Shown: piece after piece, positions 1 to 9,895 of the stretch | Position numbering within the stretch: the stretch's first letter is position 1 | Layout: each line of letters begins with the position of its first letter | DNA from: Osmia lignaria lignaria | Lineage: Eukaryota; Arthropoda; Insecta; Hymenoptera; Megachilidae | DNA: 64,000 nt | NCBI RefSeq assembly: GCF_051020975.1 | Contig: NC_135040.1 | Coordinates: 9,665,501 to 9,729,500, forward strand | Direction of reading: 5' to 3' | Made by a program: the position numbers and the translations under genes | Notes under the pieces: model-generated | Database searches by the model: none | What the model saw: only the letters and a program-made list of their open reading frames with translations | What the model was told of the DNA's origin: nothing

Positions 1-3000
1 CATTTTGCTTTGTAAGAATCAGTCCTCATTTGCATATTTTAAACAGCAAAGCATGATTTCCATAACTATACGTCGTTCAATAGTTAAATACTGTTTCATT
101 GGTGACAGGCAGTGGTATAACTAGGATTTACTCATACTATAATACATACTTTTAATTGCAAATAAAATTTTATGAACATAGTTATTTTATTTATGTTGAA
201 ATATTGAGTCAGATAATTTAAGAGTAAATCGTCTACTTTTTGTGGAAATACACTTTTATAAACGCAAGAAAATCTGCGTCGAATCGTTTAAAGCCAGGTA
301 CCCTCTATCATTTTATTTTTAATTCTTGCCCTCCTCTTTGTCGCGATATCATGACTTTTTTCCTCGCGTTCGTTATCTAAAGAAACCTATGTTGATAAAG
401 TGCATCTTCGTGTACACGAACGCGATTCCATTCCTTGTCACACGTAATAAAACTTACGTAATTGTACCAAACATTCGCGTTGTTTGCCTAAAAAGCGTTT
501 ATCGTTTACGCAAACGATCCGTCTCCTCGTACTTTCCTGTAATTGATTCAGGTGTTCCTCACAGAAAATAATCCCTCTTCGAGTGGTCAAGATTAGAGTT
601 GTTAATTTGAGATACCCGAATAGCTGAAAAATCTGATACAGTAGAGAAATTGATAAAATATACGAAGTTAAGTGGCAATCAAAGTACTCAAATTTTAGAA
701 ATTTCTAAAAATGAAATTAATCATTTCTTTGGTTATCAGTAGGGAGAACTGTGTAAAAAGAAATGTCTCATCAGTCATTTTATGGATATTTCTTATCTGC
801 AAAGATAGGAGGTTGTAAATTAGCGTTTCATTGGTTTTTCCAAGATTTTTCCAAGATCGAAATGAAAATCAAGAAGCCTACATTGCGCGTAACAAAAAGA
901 CTCGTGGTCGTAGCGTTTCGAAATTCTCGCCAGTTCTCTTGGAAACGACGTGTCGAGAATGTCATTCTCGGAAACGGTACCGAAGAAAATCTATGATTTT
1001 TACAAAAGCAGGCCACGTAGTCAGCGTCACGATCGTTCATGAATCATTCATACAGCATGAGATAATAGCGACGAGCACTGAAGTCAGCCGTTGACGAATG
1101 CGTCCGCCAGCCGTCATGTGTTTCTTCGTCGAGGCTTCGAAGACCGACAAAGAATAGAAGAAGCCTCGCTTCGACGTGTTCAAAAGGGATGAATTCGTAG
1201 TAAAATCGGTGATTCACGAACAAAAGTGTCTTTTCGTACAGCGAAACAGGTACACGGTTCTTTCTTTCTCGCTAGGCCGAGTCTTTTGTCACTGGGGATA
1301 ATGTGCATAATAATGCACACCGCTTGTTAACGTGGATTAGGAAAATTTTCATTCAATCGAAGTTTACTGAAGAAAACAACGAGTGATTTATTTTGTGATT
1401 TATTTGGGAAAAATCCGACTAAGTTTCTATTGAATAAATTATATTACTGTCAGTTGTCCACTTATATTTATTATGCCAAAAAATATTGAATGCAATTATT
1501 TACTGTTAATTTTATTTAGAATAAATTTGGATTTTTACACCAAGTATATCAACCAAGGGAGTCCTCAGAGTTTTGACAGCCCCAAACCCCAGAGATTTTA
1601 ATTATTCCAAATATGCTGCACTTCCTCTAGTAATTAACACTGAAAAATTCATTATCTTAAGTCGTAAGATTGGAAAATAAGTTAGATCCATCCTCGAAGT
1701 ATTAAAATAAGAATTTATTATCTAGGTACGCCAATAACCCGGTGTCATCCAATGGTACATCGATCGGTTCACTGACCAGATAATATTTTACGGAATTTGC
1801 GAGTATCATTATACACGAACAAGTATTCGTTTCTCTCTTTTTCCTGGTACTAGAGAGTCTCATTGAACGTGGTACATTCTCGTTTCCTCCAAAAAGTCAT
1901 CGAGCAATTACAGCATAATTTATGTGACCTGTTCGCGCGGCTCTTCGCAGTGAAATAGTCGATTAACTTGTCCAAGCTCGAAAAAGATTTATGTAATGCC
2001 TGCTCGATTACGGTTTATTTAAAACCGTGCATTGCGTTCTGTTACGTCTGGTCACAGTTAAAAACATCTCACTGATATCGGCCCGAAGGAATGTCGTAGT
2101 TATTTTCGATCCAGTTCCAATCCAGTTTCTCGTTACGTATAAAAGCGATTCGATTGCAAATTGTATCGTGTCGCAGTCAATGAAACGTTCATCAATGATT
2201 TACATAATCTGATTTATAGCCGGGAGGTAGATCGTATCTTTGGCCGATCTTGATCCGAAACAAAAACGCTTAGGCTCAAAAGTTTCATTATTTTTTGTAT
2301 TGGCATGTCAATGATAGGTATATCCTTTTCTTCGTGATATTAACACATTTGTATCCGCTGGCGTGAATTCAAGTCATTTATAATCTATTTTTCTGAGCTG
2401 CTGCTGACGTGCGTGTATGAAAAAGTTAAGAAACAGACACGCAAATTTTGCAGTTTAGATTCAGCTTCGATTAAACAAGACAAATATATTTTACCTCCGT
2501 ATTCAATGAGCTCACCCAACCGGTTATGTAACAAGCATGTCACCCTGTCTGTTGAGGGTTAATTTCGAATGATACTCGAGTCACCAGGAGTCAATGAAGA
2601 TCCGGTGATCGTGAGGGTTCTACGTGTCCAGCGTTCAAACCATTTCCTCGTCGCGTTAGTATTCTTTGGAATTTTCATGTAACGTGTTACTATTCCGGTT
2701 TCTAACTCTGGACATTAGTTTTTTCTCAAACGAAACAGTGAAACGACCTCACGATGACAATCCAAGCCTAATACTAGTGGCGAGGCTAAGTGCTGAAAAT
2801 AGTAGCTCGAAAATAATTATCTCTCGCGGTTGGGTGGAAAATGAAGCTTTAACAAGAAAGACGTTGGAGTTGAAGCAGAAACACCGGAGGCGATCAATTA
2901 AACAATTAATTAATGAAATTAAGGAGGAGGTTAAAGCCGTAATGAAAGATAAAAGAGAAGACCAGCTCGCAATATCGTGTTTCAATTACCGAGTACCACT

Positions 3001-5825
3001 TAATACCTTGCTCATATGTAATAGAACAGCGGTACGGAAAAATATAAATAATCGTCGGGCCAGTGATATCGTGGTACGTCGGTTTCGTCAGTTTATTTAT
3101 TCGCCGGGTCAAGGGAACTCTATTTCTTAAACAGGAAGGTCAAGAAGTCAATGAGATCCGGTTGCTCAGGTATGTACCCGTGCAAGTGCCCGACTCTCGC
3201 GGGCGTTTCGTTCGATTTTATTCACTGTAATTTTCCATGGAATCCTATCTGTCTACGTCAACAAACACCTCGACGACGCGCGACGATCTCTTCATCGTGA
3301 CATTTATTCTATCGTTTAATCAGCTAACATGGAGTATTTGCTTTTTATATTGTTGGGGTACATTGCATTTGCTGTCTTGAAATTATAGATTATAGTTTCT
3401 TTTTTTGTATCCAAAAGATACTTAATCATTTTTTCAAATTTTTATTTTTATCTGATTTCTCAGTCAATTAAACTCTACACATCCGATATGAGTTTTTCAA
3501 TTAGCAACGCCCTGCAAATTATGCATTTCCGCCACGTTTCCCGTTACACTCCGTTCTTTCAATCGTTCAGCTCACGCCTTCGCTTTTAGCAGCAAGGAAA
3601 AAGTGCACCTTCCATCTCGGCTAGCTATTCCTCCTATCTAAAATCTTTATCACGACGGGATTTTGCGCGCAATGAGGCGCGCCCGGTTACGCTTTACGTT
3701 TCCGATTATCACGCTCGCATCTCTCTATGTCCTCCGCATTATACGCCAGCAGCGTATTTCGACCAAGCATACACTTATTATTTTATCCAGTGTAACATTC
3801 TCCCTCTTCCGCTTTCTATTTTCTTGTATTTCGAGTACTTCGTTTAGCGGACGATCGATTCTCACCGACAGTATTCAATCATTTGCCTCGTTAACCATCG
3901 ATCGTGGTAAAAAACCACCATTATAACGCTGCCGTAGAAAATCCGATCTCTTTACGATATCAGGTAACATGCTTATCTCTTATCTATGCCTGGGATCCTA
4001 CTTCTCGTAATACGCATCTCTAAAACTCTAATGCCGTTAGACAGGTTCGTAGATATTGATAACATAACAATAAAAATAGCATGAAATTTTTAAATTTTTG
4101 AATTCTGCAACTTGGACATTTTTTAATATTAAGACAGTCAACATTGAAACCACGATACTCAATTACCTTCCTAATTACAAATGATCCAACATTATAACTG
4201 AAGTGCATCGGTGCTTCATCGTATCAGAAAATAGAAACTTGGAATACTGGAAATGTTTACGAACACAAATCCAGGTATAGATAATCTTCAGCAAAAGATA
4301 CTTAAGTGCACGCGTACTTAACGACCATCAAAGATTAAATTGTACTCGAGAGCCTTGAACTTTTTTTCGAAAAATATATTCCTTACTACTCAATTACTAT
4401 ATATACGCACATTGCATTAGGAAATAAAAATCGCTAATCAATCCCAGTCCGGTTCCATCAGCACCCTTTCGTTCATATGTCAGCTCCAATAGACCGTATG
4501 CATTAGAAAACGCTCGTCACCTCTCTGCAGTCCCGACGCAATTTCGTCGGGATCTCTCAAGGGACTCGTTCCGAGGCATAGTATAATAAAGGACTCCCTC
4601 TGTTCTGTGTCCATAGCGCCGGACATCGGGTGGGTTCTTGTCCGGACCGGTAACGAGACTCCAAGTAACCAGAGACACAACGAGCGAGTGACGGAAAGAG
4701 AGAGAGAGAGAGGGAGAGAGAGAGAAAGAGAGAACAACGTTGTATACACGCGAGCACGCAAGTCAAGAAGGCAAGAGTCTCGCCGCTGACACCGCGTACG
4801 TGCATATATGTATAGAGAAAACCGTAGCCGGAATCATGGTGTACAGGTTGGCGGTGCACAGTGCCCGAGAGCTCGTGAACCATGAGCATGCACGAAGACG
4901 GTGGTTGTTGCCGGTCATGATGTTAGTGCGACGACGCCTTGGTGGTGGTAGCCGTGATGGCTAGTGGCTGGCGCCGCCGGACGTTCAACAATGGTCGTGT
5001 CTCCCTTCTCTCTCCACCACCCGCGCCTAGAACCCTTCACGCACACCGCTTCCCTCGCACCGCCAGCGGACTGCCCTGTCCCCCTAGCAGGCTTTAGTGC
5101 GACGTCGCCCTTCTCTTCCACGCCCGGCTTGTCCCGCCGACGCCTCTGGTCCCATGGTCGTCAAACACCCCCGACTACGAGCGGCTTCGATCCGAACCAT
5201 TTCGTTGGAACAAGTTATTCGAGATGGTACGATGATCGGAATTCTTGCTCGCGTATTTCCATGAATTATTCCTCGCTGCATACGTGTCAGGGGATTTTTT
5301 TAAGATGATGCTCTGCGAATGGCATTGAGCACCAGGATTTATGCTTTGGGAGAGTCTCTCATAAGAACTTGGAATTTATATAATTAGATATAGAAAGTTT
5401 ATTTGAGTAGTTGAATTAATAATTAAATCAGAATTGCAATATTTTTAAAAATTGAAAAATTCTTTATTTGCATTATTAAACATAACGTATTTGACTAATA
5501 ATACAATTAAAATACCAATTAATGTAAAATCATGCTACAACAGTACAATTTTTATTAAAAGAATCAATTCTCTGTTCGCATGCTTCGAAAACAATTCAGC
5601 AAGATTATTTCCAATGATATTATCCTCGACAGTAAATGTCGAGCGCTTTTTTAATAAAAAAAGAAATACATGTGTATAAATATTTACTAAATTGCAAGCA
5701 TAAATAGGTCAGATAAGAATCTGATTCGTGAGCGATTCGAATCCAACACTATTCTATTCCGGCAGCGATTGCGCCGTACGGGTAGTGGAGGCGTCGCGGT
5801 AGAACAGCGAGGGGTGGGGGAAGGC
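1..5825. other. Upstream region without a recognised gene
   Basis: I find no exon here that matches a known family. The DNA is AT-rich with short open frames of random appearance. The longest, about 2666-3130 (+), has no early ATG and no recognisable domain. A CpG-richer island spans roughly 4480-5310 and contains a GA microsatellite; it could be a distal promoter or enhancer for emc, which starts about 550 bp further on, but nothing in the sequence proves this. Confidence 0.5.
4695..4733. repeat. GA-rich microsatellite
   Basis: A run of about 39 bases made almost only of GA dinucleotides, interrupted by single G and A insertions. It lies in the CpG-rich island upstream of emc. GA tracts bind GAGA-type factors at many insect promoters, so a regulatory role is possible but not shown. 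Confidence 0.7.
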
Positions 5826-5860
5826 TATAAAGGCGCGCAGGTGAGGGGCGGAGGCCAGTT
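5826..5860 (+). promoter_or_regulatory. emc core promoter: TATA box and initiator
   Basis: A perfect TATAAA stands at 5826-5831 inside GC-rich DNA. The initiator-like CCAGTT is at 5855-5860, with its A at 5857. The 31-bp distance from the first T of TATA to that A is the standard TATA-initiator spacing. This predicts transcription from about 5857 and a leader of about 490 nt before the emc ATG. The leader holds a short upstream ORF beginning at ATG 5887. The motif and spacing are seen; use as a start site is inferred. Confidence 0.55.
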
Positions 5861-6345
5861 GATTTCGATCTGTCGAGTGCGACGTATGTATCTTGTTAAG
5901 TACATTGCACTGTTTTCTTGCACATTCATTGCACTCGAAAATCTACAAACTCAATTCACGTAGGATTTATAATCAGTTCGAAAATGTTCTGCGCGAGTGA
6001 AATCAGCTCGTGATACACAAACTTCTATAAACTGTGAGTGACGTTCGTGTTCGAACAAAAAGTAAAATAAATAAAGAACAAATCAAGTAAAGTGAACAAA
6101 AGCAACGAGCAGAGAAAACGAAATACTTTATTCAGACAGTCTCTTCTTCCATCTCGTGCACTCACTTTGGTGGGTCGGTTCGATCGATAAATATACGGGG
6201 TGTGTGTACGTGCACTGTCCGTCCGACAGATAAGCAGCCAATACGTTTTGGAAAGGTGTGCCCGATCAAAATTAATCGGCGACCCACATTTTTTAGTCCT
6301 ATACCTTCTGGTGTCCGAGTAAAAAAAAAAAAAAAATACATAAAG

Positions 6346-6726
6346 ATGAAAGCAATGGTGGTGAGTCCAGTGGGCGGCAGAGTACCGCCAAGCCGAGGTA
6401 TCCTCCACAGTAGCATCGGAATCAACGGTACTCGCCGCGATTTGGAGGCAGAAGAGGTAGCCGCTTATTTGACAAAGCTGAGGTCCTTGGTTCCCGATAT
6501 GCCGAGGAAACGGAAGTTGTCGAAGCTCGAAGTCATACAGAGGGTGATCGAATACATCTGTGATCTTCAGACCACTTTAGAGGAGACGAACGTTCATCAC
6601 GAATCTAATGTGACGAAGACGACGCCGAGGCAACCCCTTCAACCATTACTGAACGCCACGACGACCATCCCGACGACGACGACAACGACAACGAGCACGA
6701 TGACCGGTATGGTCGCGGAACGGTGA
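6346..6726 (+). CDS. emc: Extra macrochaetae, Id-family HLH protein
   Basis: A single open frame of 126 residues. Residues about 33-80 form a helix-loop-helix (helix 1 around EEVAAYLTKLRSLVPDM, loop PRKRKLSK, helix 2 around LEVIQRVIEYICDLQ). No basic DNA-binding region precedes it. This is the hallmark of Id/Emc proteins, which dimerise with bHLH activators such as Daughterless and Achaete-Scute products and stop them binding DNA in the nucleus. The ATG at 6346 follows an A-rich leader (16 A) and begins MKAMVVSPVGG; an in-frame codon further upstream could not be a better start. The tail after residue 80 is low complexity, with a Thr run near 107-117. Drosophila Emc is longer, so a spliced 3' variant cannot be excluded. 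Identity is secure. Confidence 0.92.
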   Translation: MKAMVVSPVGGRVPPSRGILHSSIGINGTRRDLEAEEVAAYLTKLRSLVPDMPRKRKLSKLEVIQRVIEYICDLQTTLEETNVHHESNVTKTTPRQPLQPLLNATTTIPTTTTTTTSTMTGMVAER

Positions 6727-7650
6727 CCTGTCTCGACGAATCAACTCCAGTGAGGTCCACCGTGCTCGTAGAATGACGAGTCGACCTCTTGAGTTTCACC
6801 GTCGCGGCACTGCTCGTGTCTTTTTCGGGGAGTTGAATCGAGAACTCAGGTCTTTATAGCAATGTTTTTTGCCGAAGTTTCGTGCTCGTCCTCGAATGTA
6901 CAGATTTCTCGACGATCCGGAGTACGGACGGAAAACCACCCCTCTGTCAGGTATCAGCAGGATGGAGGAAATAGATTTTAAGTATTTTCAACCTGACAGA
7001 GAGAAGACGCATCCAACATCGAGGTAATATCGAAGAGAAGCAGGAATGAAGACGACGATGAAGAAGAACGATCGAAGGCCTTAACGGCTAATCTTAACCC
7101 CTCTTTCTTCGAGGAAATGTAAATACTTGTACATAAACTCACCGCATTCCTCGCACGATCTCTCTCATCTTAATCAGCTCACTTCCTTTTATCCTTTCCT
7201 CCCCTCGATTCTTGTAATCCTCTCCTAATCCGAGCTGCGTTACACATGTATCGTAACGACGATTGCGCTCCATTTCTTTTTACGTCGATTCTACCATACG
7301 CCGCTGCTCCAACCTCCATTGCAAAATAACATAAAGTACAGTTTCCTTTTTTTACGTTCTACAACATTGATTTCAAATACCTAGCTCTTACGACCGGTTG
7401 AGGGTGATATTGGTTCGATTTGAAACGATGAATTTTTTGTATAAAGCAACAAATGCCCTGCTATCAGAATGCAAATCAGAATTAAAATTATATAGGCATA
7501 CTTTGATCAGCGAGTCGTAAATAGATCACCTTCATTTTTTATTTTCTTTCATAATTTTCGCGTAGAAAAGAAGCGTTTTATCGTCATGTTGAACAGAGTT
7601 TATATTATTTGAACTCCCCTTGTAGATAATAAAGCGAATTATTTGTATTA
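6727..7650 (+). other. emc 3' untranslated region
   Basis: Sequence after the emc stop without coding potential. It contains an 11-base perfect inverted repeat (6942-6952 CTCTGTCAGGT with 6991-7001 ACCTGACAGAG, 38-nt loop). It probably ends after the AATAAA at 7628-7633, giving a 3' UTR of about 0.9 kb. The extent is inferred from the signal only. Confidence 0.5.
7628..7633 (+). terminator. Poly(A) signal, probably emc
   Basis: Canonical AATAAA about 900 nt after the emc stop codon, followed by an AT-rich, T-containing stretch. Another AATAAA lies near 7840, so the true cleavage site is uncertain. Confidence 0.4.
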
Positions 7651-7659
7651 TGTTTATTA

Positions 7660-9340
7660 TAACATTAATCACAATGTCGATACTATATTATTATTATTAC
7701 ATGATTATTATCGTTGTTATTGCTTTTCATATTATAATTTAGAGATTTCTCCGTAACTATTGTATATTCGCGAAGACTGAAAGGCTGTAAAGTGTAAGTA
7801 TATTTGTCGTACGAGCGAGTTACGTGCGCTCGTACGCGAAATAAATGCAAACTGTGTCCATAAGATATTACCTATGTATACAGTTACTTCATCAAAAATT
7901 GCCTCATCCTTCAAAATTCATGGCTGTCCAAACGAATGCGTCAACGAATAAAATTTAAAACGGACAGTTTTTGGTCTGTAACTTAAGAAATCTTACACTC
8001 TTAACGTTTCGATGAAAGAAAGGTGAAAGTAAAAAATGCAGCTCAGCCAGCTGTGCACAATGTTTTGTAGCTAGGTTTTGTCCTTACGAAAAAGTATAAA
8101 CATAACGTTCTGAAATAAGTATCTTTACCATCATGTAAACTCTTCAAAATATTCCGTCTCTTAAATCCAAATGAGTTTAAGTTGCAAAATGTTTAGCGTA
8201 ATAAGTTCAGCTAGCGATTCTGTAATTATTTCAAATAGCATAGATACCAATTACATAAAGTAACAGCCAGCAATAAACTTTCCTCAGAAGATGCATTCAT
8301 GAAACGCGACTTGTTCGAACAAGATTGACGAGCAGTAGACCACCGTTCTGGAAAAAAAAAAAGAGAAAAAGACTTTCCCTGCGATCAAGCTCGCCCATAA
8401 CGATCCCCATCGGCAGTTTCTTGTTAGGTCGTTTTCCCGCTTCCTGCATCGTTGAAGGCGATAAATCCGCGAGTGTCCCGTGATATACGCACACAATTAG
8501 GGGTGGGGGTTAAATAGGCACACGTGTACGTAATAATCCACGCACACGTGCGAGGGAGGAGCCTGACGGTGGTTGTCTTGGTCGAGGAAGAGGGCCTAGG
8601 TACGCGTGGACGATGTATCGTTGTAGGGTGTAGGAGTTCGTAAAGTTCGTATTGATCGGCTTTCCCTATCCTGGGTCGCGTGCGCGTCCTGGGAACTTCG
8701 GCTTCATAGGATACCCACGGGAACTGATTCCATCCGACTGACTGTGTGTGTCCCCGGCTCTTCGTCCCTTTCGACCACTCGAGCTCACTTCGTATTCATA
8801 GCGTAGAACGATGGGGAGAGAGAATGGAGAGAGGGTGGCAAACTACTCGACACGAACCACCGCTGCTCGCTGGATGTTCGCTAATAATGAAAGTGGAGGC
8901 TGACTCACGGTGTGCGCGCCAGCAGCACACCCTCCTACGCAAGCTAAAAGCACTGATCGATGCTGGCCAGAAGAAATGCCTTGTACACTCGGCAATCGTT
9001 ACCTTCTAAGCGTGTAACGATGCTCGAGTGTCTATTTTCCTTGCCTTCGTGGACTTTAATCGTGTGATTCTAGGGTAGCTTTAGCTTTGACAATTTAGAA
9101 TTAATTGTATCTTTTTTAATAAAGTATACAGAGTTGTAGAGACATGCGGGTACCCAAAATTAGAGGATTGGGTTGAATCGGGCAGAATCGGATGAGTGCC
9201 TGAAACTATAGGCACCCAATTATTCCGACCCGAAGCTCGGGCACTCGACTTATCTACCTATCCGTACATCCTCATAAAATTGGCGTCTAATTAGCTCGTA
9301 CGTTGGGTTCATTAAACGTGGACAAGGCTTTTTAAATGCT
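7660..9340. other. Intergenic region with a CpG-rich island
   Basis: Between emc and Psa. A CpG-rich block at about 8500-9010 begins with two palindromic CACGTG E-boxes (8521-8526 and 8545-8550, 24 bp apart). It contains a 40-codon ORF from ATG 8889 to 9009 that matches nothing I know. The island could be a promoter or enhancer, or the first exon of a non-coding RNA. The rest is AT-rich and featureless. Confidence 0.4.
9143..9235. mobile_element. Degenerate hAT-like mini-element
   Basis: The stretch begins ATGCGGGTACCCAAAATT, close to the start of the element at 59460 (ATGCGGGTATCCACAATT), and ends in a GC-rich GCTCGGGCACTCG. The outer ends needed for a clean inverted repeat are lost. I read it as an old copy of the same small family. 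Confidence 0.35.
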
Positions 9341-9364
9341 CGTTCAGTTACAAGCGTAAAAGTA

Positions 9365-9370
9365 TTTATT
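9365..9370 (-). terminator. Poly(A) signal, probably Psa
   Basis: TTTATT on the plus strand, thus AATAAA on the minus strand, about 525 nt beyond the Psa stop. It is the first canonical hexamer I find downstream of that gene, so the Psa 3' UTR likely ends near 9350. Confidence 0.45.
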
Positions 9371-9895
9371 TGAATTTTCACGATTATGGTATGTGATATA
9401 AATGTATACTGCAACTACACGCTTGTTTTCTTTTTTTTTGTTTTTCGTTTTACTTACTATTATAAAAGTGACATACACTAATGCACGAATTCAGACATCG
9501 TATTCGGAAAGAAAAATGTACACATTTGTGTAATGTGGAACCGTGAAGAAAATAAATGCTGCAATGTGAAATGCTATCGGAAAAGATATTACGAATGATA
9601 CAATTACTCTTTTGAATAAATTACAAATCATCTTTTGAACACTCACTCCAGAGAATTTTTAACAAACAACTGTGACATAATCGTGTATCCTTAAAGTAAT
9701 CATTAGATGTGAACGGAAATACTACGATGCCGTGTGTTACAAGAAAATCCGTCTTCCTCTTTCTAAACTGACTCGAAGCAATTCATTAATACGCTCGCTT
9801 AATGGCATGATGCTGCCCTCTCAATTTCATGTTGTATCAAAAACTGTAACAAAGTAGAGACGAGAACTCAATGCAAGAAGTAACTCATGTTACTA

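Noticed and set aside
2666..3130. 154-codon open frame on the plus strand
   Set aside because: No ATG near its start, no recognisable domain, the opposite strand is also partly open, and there is no convincing splice context.
4480..4889. Two overlapping open frames of 93 and 110 codons on the minus strand
   Set aside because: Openness comes from the GA/CT microsatellite (Ser-Leu runs); no homology.
5725..5760. ATTCGAATCC resembling a tRNA B box
   Set aside because: No A box at the right distance and no cloverleaf stems around it.
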